Below, piece by piece: positions 1 to 9,666 of a stretch of DNA of 64,000 bases (its first letter is position 1; the number at the start of each line of letters is the position of its first letter). The position numbers were made by a program, and so were the translations under genes. Source of the DNA: Fragilaria crotonensis. Its lineage: Eukaryota; Bacillariophyta; Fragilariophyceae; Fragilariales; Fragilariaceae. Location of the stretch: the NCBI GenBank assembly GCA_022925895.1, contig JAKSYS010000099.1, positions 58,967 to 122,966 of the forward strand, written 5' to 3'. The notes under the pieces were generated by a model. It was not told the origin of the DNA. It did no database searches and saw only the letters and a program-made list of their open reading frames with translations.

Positions 1-1557
1 CCGCTACTCGCTTCACAATCCTCTGATCGCTTGTGATACTGACGCCAATGCCATGTTCTTCTCCATCTTCATCATATAGCAAGCCCTTTGCATTCAGCTC
101 GCAAACAACTTCTGAATGTCCTTTGCAACTCGCTGACTCGAGGACCGCGCGACCGTCACGCTTCAATAACTCGCGAACAACCATTAAATGGCCATTATCA
201 ATTGCCAACATAATTGCTGAGTTACCAACATCGCTTTTCGCATTTCCATCCACGAGCTCGTGATTCAGCAACTCGCGAACAACATCGACATTGCCCTTCT
301 CACAAGCAACGAGTAGGGCCGTTGTGCCATCATTGTCCTTGGCATTCACATCAATCTTTTTGTGCTTGAGCAGTTGGCGAACCACATTTGAATGGCCGTT
401 GGCACTCGCCGAAATCAAGGGTGTGCGGCCATCGTCATTTTGGATATTAACATCCACTGTATCGACTTTTAACAACTCCCAAACAACGTCCACAGGTACG
501 TTCTCACATGCCCAAGCAAGTGCGGTGCAACCATTATCATCTTTGACGTTCACGTCCAATCCAGCGTGCTTCAATAACTCGCGAACTACCAGCGAACAAC
601 CCTGAGAGCTCGCCAAGATGAAAGCTGTGTTCCCATAAATGTCTTGGGCATTCGCATCCACATGTTCGTGCTTCAACAGTTCACGAACAACTCGGTAATG
701 ACCCATTTCACTCGCCAAGATGAGGGCCGTGCGATCGGAGCTATCCTTAGCATTCACATTCACGGCAGTGTAGTAGTACTTCAATAACTCCCGAGCAACT
801 CTCCAATGACCCTTCGCACTCGCCAACAGCGAAAGCAGTTTTGGGCATTCACATCCAATCTCTCGAAAAGCAACAACTCAATAACAACTTGCAGATGCCC
901 GTTCTCACTCGAGCAGATGAGTGGTGTGTTTCCTTTGATACATTTGCTGTCGACGTCCACGTCAAAGTACTTGAACAACTCGTCAACAACTTTCAAGTGT
1001 CCCCTCTTACACGCCAAGATCAGGGCAAAGTTCTTGTCAGCAACATTGCCACCTTTCGACAACTCGTAAACCATGTCCAACCGTCCCCATTTGCTCGCCA
1101 AGTATAGTGCCGTTGAACCGGCGTGATTCTTGAGATTCCCATCCAACTCTGCGCGTTTCGTCAACTCGCGGACAACGTCAGCATGGCCAATGATTGTCGC
1201 CCAAATGAGTGCCGTGTTTCCAATCGAACAACCAGTGTTCACATGAATCTTGTCAAGCTTCAACAGTTCACGAACTACGGCTACGTGACCCTTTTCACTC
1301 GCTAGAATGAGTGCGGTTTTGCCAAGCTTCGTTTTCTTATTCACATCCACCTTGTCGTGTTTCACTTACTTGCGAACCACGTCGGCATGGCCGTAGGCAC
1401 TCGCCAAGTTGAGAGCAGTATCACCAACGACCATGTCCCCTTTGGGATCGAAATTTGGGGAGCAGCGCAGAAGGTTACGAACCTCGTCAAGATTTCCGCG
1501 CTTTGCCTGCGATACCATCCGTGACGTATCAAACAACTCATCGGATGACGGAGACAT
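1..1557 (-). CDS. Ankyrin-repeat protein, disrupted and incomplete at the left edge
   Basis: The minus strand encodes a long run of about 34-residue ankyrin repeats of the form TALxLASexGHxxVVRELLKhxxVDVNAKD, from an ATG at 1557 (MSPSSDELFD, followed by an AKRGNLDEV capping helix) to the left edge, where the frame is still open. Ankyrin repeats mediate protein-protein contacts; no other domain is visible, so the function is unknown. Three lesions are seen. An in-frame TAA at 1366-1368 replaces a Leu codon inside a repeat (VVRK-stop-VKHDKVDVN). A frameshift around 815-835 separates the upstream repeats from the block that starts LLASAKGHWRVARELLK. One repeat near 130-160 is about ten codons short. 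Repeat phase is kept across the stop, so the lesions look recent or are sequence errors. It could be a pseudogene. Confidence 0.75.
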
Positions 1558-2881
1558 TATGATTGAATGGAACGGCAAGAGGCAACGATGAAGAAGAAAT
1601 TGTTTTTGTGCGCCAACTGCAAATCGAACGCACATATCGTGAAACCTCCAAAACAGTCTTGTCTTTTTGCATGTGGATCTCTTGAGATTTTCCTGTGAAG
1701 CGTGGATCCTATCCAACGGTTCCTACATGTCATTGGGCACCGAACGCCACTGGGTGACTGTTTTCCTCGCTGTTTCAATCCAATACTCTGTGTGGATCAT
1801 AACGGTATCGACTCGATCCGAGACTTGGACCGGTTTATGTGCATTCTGCCAGCCAACGTGGAAGTCACTCTATCGTCCGTTAGGTGGATCCGCTGTGTGC
1901 AACCAGGAGAATGACCATCGCAGCAACGTTGCGGTCAGGGTTCCAATGGAACCGATGGCCTACTGTACAGTACATAGAACGTACTCCGAGTATAGACATT
2001 TCGAAAAGCATCTCGTTCCCTCCAGTGGAAACTGTGGTCTCATTGGTCTCGGGGTTCACACATTCAATTCATCAACTTCCAATCTCGAGCCACCTCCGAG
2101 AAAAGCTTACATGAAAAATCTTTGGAGGCAATCCAACAGGAACTGAATGCATTGATGGATGTAATAATGCTATGGAGAGGAGCCGTGTTGCTTTCAAGAA
2201 CAGCATTCAGCGTCAACGACAAAAACAATCAATTCTTCGTCCTGTAAAGAATTATTATGTAAAGGATAACTTGATGTTTTGTAGTTACACTCCAAGCGAT
2301 TCTGATTACAAAGTGGTGAAAACTTTAGCTCTCTTCATTGGAATTTTCGAAACCGTTATTTACCGTAAAGTTTATTTAACTCTACGTGTCATTTACCCTG
2401 CGCTACATACATATTCATATGAACCTCACGTTGCCTACTATATTATAAATTAATTGTGTGCGTGCGTGCGTGCGTCTGTTACGAGTATGACCACTATACT
2501 GGATCAAATGAATACTGTCTGAATTTTTTCACTACGGAGCTTCGCCAGGTTGAGTACTGAAAGTAAACAGCAGTAAAAGTAGTGGTCACCAGCTGTACGT
2601 CCAATAGTTTCTGTGAGGTACCCACTAGTTCATATGAACTGCTCACGTTGCCTGCGCCAATATATATTGTACAGTCACTGTAGTACTGGAGTATTGGCAG
2701 TGTCACGCACAAAGAACTCTGTCGAAGCAACGAGAGTTCCATGTGTTCACGAATCCTAATCGCTGCGATGATGAATTTGTATTCCATCCCTCTCATCAAC
2801 TCGCATTAGAAATAACAATCGTTGCGTTGTTATATAACAACACAATACTACAATAATAATAAGACAACAACAACAAGAAGA
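1558..2881. other. Intergenic region between ankyrin gene and NPL4
   Basis: This is the divergent upstream region of the ankyrin gene (-) and NPL4 (+). No convincing gene is seen. Short open stretches occur (for example 1702-1914 and 1884-2114 on plus) but no domain is recognisable and the stretches lie in different frames. A short GTGC/GTGT-rich run (tgtgtgcgtgcgtgcgtgcg) lies near 2454-2475, and AGTACT-type words appear around 2550-2700. Confidence 0.5.
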
Positions 2882-4230
2882 ATGCTAATTCGAGTCCGAT
2901 CCAACGTGGGCGTTTGGCGCGTCGATGGTTTGGACGAGGCGACCGCGACAGTCTTTGATGTTCAACAGGGAATTGAAGCATCACGACCTCATGTCGTGTA
3001 TGAGACTCCCTTTTCGAGAGATCCAGCCTGTCAGATTCATCTGGATCCTTCCAGACCATTGTATGAACAGGGATTTGGTCATGGTGCCATGATCCATTGT
3101 CGTGTCGATCCATCGACCTGTGTGGAAGCCGCAAGCAATGCTCAAGATCAACCATCGTCGTCGTCAAATATGAGGAGGGTTATTGGCAAGGACGGAACAA
3201 TTAAAATGGTTCATGCCGTGACTGCGGATGAAAAAGGGATTTCGAAAAGGAATGATGCCCTTGAGGGATATGAAAATGTCATGGACGCTCAATGATTTCA
3301 TCGAACTCGATTCACAGTACGAGTTCAAAATCAAACGTCAAGAAGAAACTACCTGCAAAGGAGTATCGTTGGACACGGAATCGGTGGCAGACTTTCAGTC
3401 CTATATGCGACGATTCAATTTTACGAGACAGCGATGCGCCTATCTCTATGGTACCTTTACCAAAGAAAACAAGGTTGTTGTGGAGGCCATGTATGAACCA
3501 CCTCAAGAGGCGGATCCAGACGCGGCGGAGGGATTTGTGCTCCTTGATGATCCAAAGGAAGAAACGGTAGAACAATTAGCACAGCTCTTGGGTTTGCGCA
3601 AGGTGGGATGGATTATCGGACACCCTCCGCGAGAAACGGGGTTTGTCTTGAGCGCTGCTGAAATCATAATGGCGGCCGAGTTTCAACTGGAAGCCGCCGG
3701 TGGCATTGCCGAAACTCCATTTGTGACTGTCAAGGTCACTTTAGGAGATGATGGAAATGCTGCAGTCGAAGCATTTCAAGTCTCACTGCAGTGCATGACC
3801 ATGGTCGCTGAGGAAGCATTGGAAATCAGTCCGAACCCTGGGTTCTGCGCAGTACATGATACCTTCACTGCCATTCAGGAGGGAAAGGAATCCAAGACAA
3901 TTGAAAACAATTTCTTTAACAGTCGTCCCAATCGTACAGCACACGTCAGAACTACTTGTGAGTCAATTCCCAAAAGCGAATAGAGATCACGATGACCGCC
4001 ATCCGGACAAGGCAGCGCTGAAGAAGCAATTGAGTAAAAGTGGCACTGCCGGGTGGACTTTTGTGGATTTATTGGCCGACTTCAACTTACTCGTTTATCT
4101 TTCGGATTTTTTGGACATGGCATCCGACATGCCAACAATTTGTGAATCCATTGTCAATCGAGACAAACCACTCACAGACGGCTACAAGCTAATCATTGGC
4201 AGTATGGCTGGACTTGATAGTGCGTACTAA
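2882..4230 (+). CDS. NPL4: NPL4-like cofactor of Cdc48/p97 (two apparent 1-nt frameshifts)
   Basis: Npl4 pairs with Ufd1 to recruit ubiquitylated substrates to the Cdc48/p97 unfoldase, for example in ER-associated degradation. The start is the ATG at 2882 (MLIRVRSNVGVWRVDG), which begins the UBX-like domain. The Npl4 core follows: a zinc-finger-less linker with LNDFIELD and KIKRQEETTC, then the MPN-like domain with QRCAYLYGTF, EAMYEPPQ and LGLRKVGWI, then LSAAEIIMAAEFQLEA and VEAFQVS. The C-terminal domain has DFNLLVYLSDFLDMASDMP. The reading moves by one base at 3231-3238 (gaaaaaggg) and again at 3912-3918 (ttcttta). Both sites are homopolymer-like, and homology continues directly across them with no room for introns. 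Total length would be about 449 residues, normal for plant-type Npl4. No signal or plastid-targeting peptide precedes the UBX-like start, so this looks like the host cytosolic/nuclear copy rather than the symbiont-derived plastid-periplasm copy. Confidence 0.87.
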
Positions 4231-4340
4231 TCTTTGAATGGGACTATCAATGATGCATATTTACGTTGCGTTCTTAATCCTAAATGTGAAGGAAAAATGT
4301 CATTTTCCGTGAAAGTTATTTACCTAGTTTCGTCGTCCGG

Positions 4341-5972
4341 TCAAGCGACTGCAGCATCCTTGTGCCCAAATTTCAACAGTGCGATTGTGTGTCGCCTAAA
4401 CATTTTTACCATGGGGTTACCTTCGTTCGATTGGACTTCCTCCTTTTTCTTCTCGTTGCCACGCTTCTCCATATTCAAATACGATATCCGTTTCTTTTGT
4501 CGATCTGTAAGACCTTCTTGTACCAGACTTGATACGGACCGCAGCGAGTCCAATGAGGAGTTGTATGCCGATTCCTCCAGCACATTGTCGCCGAGTGCCA
4601 CCTGTACACACAAGTAGTCGATTAGTCTGTGCGGATCCACGTCCGTACCAGCAAACTTGATGATCATGGTGGCAAACTCTTGGAAATCAAGTCGACCATC
4701 TCGATTTGCGTCGTATTGGGAGAACACGGCTCTGGTACGATGTTGATGGCTCCCTGGATTGTACCTTTCGAGAAAAGGAAGGAATTCAGAAACGTTGACG
4801 TGGTTGTCATGATTGGTGTCCAGCATACTGAATAACCTATGGAGGCGTCCGTAGGCAAAGATCAAATCCGACGTGGGATGTTCGAGAGGAAGGTCCGCCT
4901 TGGCGATCAGTTCCTCTGGGCCCATCATGAGCTCCTTGAGATTCTCTTCTGATACATCGTCCCGGGTCACCGAGAGAGTTACCGCATCTGCAAGATCATG
5001 AAAGCATATTTCTTCTGGAACCAGAGCCAGAACGTTGAGCATGAATTCTGAAAACTCGTAGTGATTCAAGGTGCGCAAATCATCCTTGTCGTACGTCAAG
5101 AGTATTTGACGTTTCAGCGAGTCCATTCCCATGGACAGTCGGAAAAGGTGCTTTACAACTTCCGAGAGGGAGACAATTCCATTGCCGTTCGAATCGAGCA
5201 TGGAGAAGAGAAGAATCATGCGAGCTTCAACGACCACGTCAGAGAACTGAGAAAGAGCAGCGCTCTTCGTACGTTCTTCATGGTATCCCTTCCTCTGGTT
5301 TCCTAGAATTGAATCTTCCAGAATTTTTCTGGCGTCCTCATTGAAGGCAACCTTTTGAGCCATCAAGTTGCAAAAGTCCAGAAAGGTGTTACATTTGAAT
5401 GCACGTTGCATTTCAACCATGAGGTTTCCAAAGGTCTCTCTGTCGAAGTATTCATCAACTCGCTCGTATCGTAGAATGAGCGCGCTGACTGCTGGTATTA
5501 ATTCAATTGTGGCTTTCATCTCCACCATTCGGTTGAGAATAAAGTCCTTCGTTTCAGTGATTGAAACAAGCTGATTCCCGTCCTTATCAAAAAGTTCGAA
5601 CAAGGCATCGATTCGATCTTCGTGGTCCATCTCTCTCAATCTGTCCTGAAAATTCAACTCTGCCTCCAAAAGCGACGCATCGAGTTCAATCTTGGCTCTG
5701 GCAAGCATGACAAAGGTCGCGACAGAAATGTCACTTTGCTTGATTTTGGAACTAGTCGATGCCGCTGCAACATTGACTGCACGTCGAAGGGCCAAATGTC
5801 GAGATGCCTGTCGACGATGTTCTGTCAGCATTCTTGGTTTTTGTGGAAAGTCGAGCAAGAGTTCATCAGAATCATCACTACCATAACCACCCCCACGAGC
5901 ATCACTAGTGCTAGCACATGGTTGCTGGTGTGACATCTCGTACGAGCGCTCGCTGGGATGCTTGAGGAGCAT
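4341..5972 (-). CDS. Four-EF-hand calcium-binding protein
   Basis: This intact 543-residue single-exon protein is probably a cytosolic Ca2+ sensor or buffer. Four canonical EF-hand loops are visible: DKDGNQLVSITE (about residue 130), DSNGNGIVSLSE (about 260), DTNHDNHVNVSE (about 390) and DANRDGRLDFQE (about 425). They are arranged as two separated single hands and one close C-terminal pair. The first 55 residues are polar and Ser/Asp-rich (GSDDSDELLLDFP). The rest is helical, with a basic tail rich in Lys (MEKRGNEKKKEE). No membrane segment, signal peptide or kinase domain is seen. Translation could instead start at the internal Met at residue 13 (MSHQQPC). Its 3' end converges on NPL4 with a gap of about 110 bp. 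No named family beyond EF-hand is recognised. Confidence 0.85.
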   Translation of the reverse strand: MLLKHPSERSYEMSHQQPCASTSDARGGGYGSDDSDELLLDFPQKPRMLTEHRRQASRHLALRRAVNVAAASTSSKIKQSDISVATFVMLARAKIELDASLLEAELNFQDRLREMDHEDRIDALFELFDKDGNQLVSITETKDFILNRMVEMKATIELIPAVSALILRYERVDEYFDRETFGNLMVEMQRAFKCNTFLDFCNLMAQKVAFNEDARKILEDSILGNQRKGYHEERTKSAALSQFSDVVVEARMILLFSMLDSNGNGIVSLSEVVKHLFRLSMGMDSLKRQILLTYDKDDLRTLNHYEFSEFMLNVLALVPEEICFHDLADAVTLSVTRDDVSEENLKELMMGPEELIAKADLPLEHPTSDLIFAYGRLHRLFSMLDTNHDNHVNVSEFLPFLERYNPGSHQHRTRAVFSQYDANRDGRLDFQEFATMIIKFAGTDVDPHRLIDYLCVQVALGDNVLEESAYNSSLDSLRSVSSLVQEGLTDRQKKRISYLNMEKRGNEKKKEEVQSNEGNPMVKMFRRHTIALLKFGHKDAAVA

Positions 5973-7654
5973 TGTTAAAATGTCGATTCTGCGTTTGTGA
6001 AAATGTGATTTTTCGATGGGCGTGAGGTGATGTTTGATGCTGTTGGTGGAGTTGTGTGTGTAATCCAGTAGGAGCGGAGGAACAAGGTGCTACAACTGTT
6101 TCCTTAGGGGAACTCCAGTACCAAACCATCGTATGAGGTCATACATTTCAGATGGTGTATATAAATGTATGATAAATGTAATCGTCGCACTTTCCAATTA
6201 TTATGTAATTCCATTTGTTCCCTTGATTTCGGTCACGAACTTTGAGACTATGACATTCGTGCACCATTGATAGTATTCGTGGTACTCAAAGTACGAGTAC
6301 AAATTACGCTTCCTCGCGCGCTGATGCGCTGATACGGGGAGCCCGTGTATGTCCCCTAATCGAGTCGGCCATGACCTGCACCAGTACTGAGTACGTTCAG
6401 TGAGGTATTTATCCTCATCGTTCGAGGTCACTGGGTCACGAAGCTTGAAAATGTTTCTGCTCATATATGTCCTACAGCATGTGTCCGTCGAGCGACATTG
6501 TATCCCAATTTATAGCCGCACACCACCAAGCCGGCAATACAGTTGTAGAGTTGTAGTGACAGAACCTTCGTAGCGCGGACATTCTTGGACAATTCCCTCG
6601 ACTGTACGACGAGAGTCGTAGATACTTCAAGTTGAATCTCGAATGCGTAACTGTGTTAAATATTGGAAACGCGCCTTTCGATTTGTCACTTTGTCACATA
6701 CGCCGACCGATATTTATTCGTACTGAGTACTGTTGTACTACATACATGTACGTCAATGGAGTACTACTACCGGCAGTACTCGATAAAACCAACAGTAGCA
6801 TGACATAGAGCTCCCGAGTCCAGAGTCTATCATATGCATACAGTACTTGTACTCCAGAAGCCATCTTTGCAGTAGCAGTACTCGTTCTAGTATTGGTGTA
6901 GTCGTATGACAAAGCTGTACCAGGTACTGGAATACAGAACAAATATAAGTACACAGTGCTCGTTGCGTGCATGGTGCGTATGATAGTCCTCCAGTGGTCC
7001 TTAGTAGGACGCTACCGTACGATGACAAAAGCTCGGAATACGGATACGGGGACGACCAAGCAGCAGTACATCTGCACTACATACTACAAACTACATACGC
7101 CTGAATACCACATGCACCTTCATACCTGCGGCCATCTACAAGCGATCAGTGCGTACCTCATCGTTGGGTATTTGGTACAGTTGGTATGCATGTATGGGAT
7201 CATTTCCTTGCGGTCGAACCCAGTAGGCCTCCTCCTTACTACTTAGTACCTCCTACTTACTTAGTACTGGTGTACTTAGAAAACAGTACCTTACAGTATC
7301 ACAAGTCAGTGTACCTGTAGTACAGTTGGTATGTGTATTCGATATTCATCCTGGAAGACTCCGAAGGTACAGTACTCTGTACTTGTACTGGTACTTATGT
7401 ACTTGTACTTGTACTTGTATCTACTGTAGTACTTTGTACTTGTACCTTTACTACTTGTACTTGTACTTGTACTTGTACTTGTACTTAAACTCCTTGTAAT
7501 AATACTACAGAAAGCAGACCTACACTCGATTGTTATCGTTTATAGGCTCGTGTTGTGTCTCCTTTATCTTGTCACTTGTCATGCATCCTCCTCTACGAGA
7601 GACGAATAGACTGCATCACGAAAGAAGGAGGACTGGAACGCAAGCACAACAACC
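5973..7654. promoter_or_regulatory. Shared upstream region of EF-hand gene and REP, rich in GTAC words
   Basis: This 1.7-kb stretch separates two divergent genes and has no supported ORF. From about 6700 it is unusually dense in AGTACT, GTACTC and GTACTTG words, ending in a TACTTG hexamer array. Any regulatory role is inference from position only. Confidence 0.4.
7373..7490 (+). repeat. Degenerate (ACTTGT)n hexanucleotide microsatellite
   Basis: The hexamer acttgt/gtactt is repeated head to tail in interrupted blocks, the cleanest being the last block at about 7452-7488. It lies about 170 bp upstream of the REP start codon. Confidence 0.85.
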
Positions 7655-9631
7655 ATGAGTAACAATGATGACGTTTCTCGTGATGATGAAGGTCTTTTGA
7701 CAAAGTACGATGTAGTGATTTGCGGCACAGGTCTCGTGTCATCCATCCTGGCATCCGCATTGGCTCGTGCGGGGAAATCAGTCTTGCATTGCGATGCGCA
7801 GGGCTATTACGGTGAACTGGATGCAGTTCTGTCACTTCCCTATGTTCAGCACGGAACGTTATGGGAAGATCAGAATGTACCAGTTGTACCAGTACGGGAT
7901 CAAGGCATGGAATCATCTCGGTCATCAGAACGATTGAACCTTGACAAACCGCGCTTGAGGCTCCATTCCAAACATGATTTGACGGACCTGAATCTGAAAA
8001 TTGTTGTTGGTACGCCTGTCGAAACTCCCTATGGATCAGGAGTCGTCATTGAATTGGCATCAAACAAAACAGTCATCTCGTTAAAGACTTGGACACTTGC
8101 CAATGGTACATCCCCGACGCTTTCCGTTGGTATTCCGGAACACCTCGACGACGTGACACTCGAGACGTTTCTTGCCACAAAGTGTCGGATACGACCAAGT
8201 GTCTTGGTACGAGCCGAGCATCTGCTGCAGCATCTGTCGCGTAGCTTTGCATTGGATGTCACTCCATCGCTAATTTTTGGATCGGGACCTGCCGTTTCGG
8301 GGTTCCTCATGTCCAACGTTGCAGAGTATTTAGAATTCAAACCAATCGAGGGGATGCTTTGGCTCGACAATAATAACAGTGGCGAAGGGAAGCTTTCACG
8401 TGTCCCATGCTCCAAGGGTGATGTATTTGCTTCCAAATTATTGAATCCACTGGAAAAACGAAAATTAATGAAATTCTTGCAACTTGTCATGGACTTTGCC
8501 ATTTCAGAACAAGCCGTTGCGGCGGCGGACGAGGAAGACGTTTCTGTTTCAGAAGAGCTCCAGTCTGTCAATGAACGACAATTGAATCAGGGAAGGTCGC
8601 TATCGAGACCACAAAATAAGGCTGTCAAAACAGACGATTTGGCGACACTCAAGGAAATGGTGGAATCGGATGAAATCGACTTTGAAACGTATTTGACAGA
8701 GAAACAGAAATTATCACCATCTCTCAAGTCTCTGGTGAGGCATGCTTTGGCATTAGAAATTACTTCCAAATCAGTTTCCATTGGAAATGGTATGAGGCGA
8801 CTCTGTCAACATTTACAAGGGCTTGGGAAGTTTGGTTCGACTGCGTTTCTGGTTCCTCTTTATGGGAGCGGTGAATTCCCTCAAGCATTTTGTCGATCTG
8901 CAGCTGTGCATGGAGGCACCTATCTCTTGAGGAGAGAGCCTAAATGCGTCGAACTGACGGATGGCTGCGTGACTGGAGTAGTCATTCAAGGGTCGACTGA
9001 AGAGTCTGGTGACAAAACTGTGGCTTGTACCCACGTCATCGTTCCAGCCAATACCACCCAAAATGCTCCTTCGAAACATCTCCTACGGCGCGTGAGTATT
9101 GTCAGCGACAAGATTGTCGAGGACGTTGACGCCCAACGGCATATTATTCTGATTCCGCCAAACTCCAAATTAGGCAATGAAAATGCAATCCATGGCATTG
9201 TGTTGGATCATACTGTCAAGGTCGTGCCACCGAATTGCACACTATTGCACCTTACTACCACAGTCGAGGGCGAGATTGACGATTCGCTCCTCGGGCATGC
9301 GATGCAGGCACTTCTACCTGCAAATGCTATTGAATTGTTTCATATTTCCTTCAGCTATGCTTTATACGACGACGTTCCTGACGAAAACATCAAGGGTTTA
9401 CACGTTTGTCGCCAAACTGGCCAAACGCTTGCCTCAGACGATGCGTTTGTTTTGGCGAGAGATATCTTTGACAAAATTTGCCCCGATGTTGAGTTTCTCG
9501 CGTTGTCTGAAAAAATGGACAACACAATCAAGGAGAATCTTGCTGGCCGTGAAGAGGATGAGGAGAGGGATGCGCTCGACAAAGCAGCGGAATTGCTACA
9601 CGCGACAAAACTAGACTCAACTGAAACATAA
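7655..9631 (+). CDS. REP: Rab escort protein (Rab geranylgeranyltransferase component A)
   Basis: REP presents newly made Rab GTPases to Rab geranylgeranyltransferase and delivers the prenylated Rab to membranes. The 658-residue ORF is intact and has one exon. The GDI/REP N-terminal dinucleotide-fold motif is at residues 18-55 (YDVVICGTGLVSSILASALA, followed by GKSVLHCDAQGYYGE). A second conserved block with LRAEHLLQHLSRS-like and PSLIFGSGPAVSGFL lies mid-protein. The REP-type motif VPCSKGDVFASKLLNPLEKR, then LMKFLQ, follows, and next comes PLYGSGEFPQAFCRSAAVHG. The insertion between the first two GDI blocks (residues 55-145) and the length favour REP over RabGDI, which is about 450 residues. 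The C-terminus is acidic and soluble, with no prenylation motif. The stop is only 35 bp from the convergent stop of the next gene. Confidence 0.88.
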   Translation: MSNNDDVSRDDEGLLTKYDVVICGTGLVSSILASALARAGKSVLHCDAQGYYGELDAVLSLPYVQHGTLWEDQNVPVVPVRDQGMESSRSSERLNLDKPRLRLHSKHDLTDLNLKIVVGTPVETPYGSGVVIELASNKTVISLKTWTLANGTSPTLSVGIPEHLDDVTLETFLATKCRIRPSVLVRAEHLLQHLSRSFALDVTPSLIFGSGPAVSGFLMSNVAEYLEFKPIEGMLWLDNNNSGEGKLSRVPCSKGDVFASKLLNPLEKRKLMKFLQLVMDFAISEQAVAAADEEDVSVSEELQSVNERQLNQGRSLSRPQNKAVKTDDLATLKEMVESDEIDFETYLTEKQKLSPSLKSLVRHALALEITSKSVSIGNGMRRLCQHLQGLGKFGSTAFLVPLYGSGEFPQAFCRSAAVHGGTYLLRREPKCVELTDGCVTGVVIQGSTEESGDKTVACTHVIVPANTTQNAPSKHLLRRVSIVSDKIVEDVDAQRHIILIPPNSKLGNENAIHGIVLDHTVKVVPPNCTLLHLTTTVEGEIDDSLLGHAMQALLPANAIELFHISFSYALYDDVPDENIKGLHVCRQTGQTLASDDAFVLARDIFDKICPDVEFLALSEKMDNTIKENLAGREEDEERDALDKAAELLHATKLDSTET

Positions 9632-9666
9632 TCAAACGAAGTAATTGAACAACAAGAGCTCTATTA

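Noticed and set aside
33-605. Plus-strand ORFs of 76 and 104 codons
   Set aside because: They are antisense shadows of the minus-strand ankyrin repeats; the periodic text mirrors the repeat unit.
1667-2146. 159-codon plus ORF upstream of NPL4
   Set aside because: No recognisable domain, no good start context, and alternative frames look equally open; left as intergenic.
2454-2475. Run of tgcgtgcgtgcg as a CRISPR-like or tandem array
   Set aside because: It is only a short simple repeat of about 20 nt with no spacers.
2882-4230. Symbiont-derived plastid (SELMA) version of NPL4
   Set aside because: No bipartite targeting sequence precedes the UBX-like start; the upstream in-frame residues are low-complexity 5' UTR translation.
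7205-7230. Possible tRNA T-loop (cggtcgaaccc)
   Set aside because: No acceptor stem, D-arm or anticodon arm could be folded around it.
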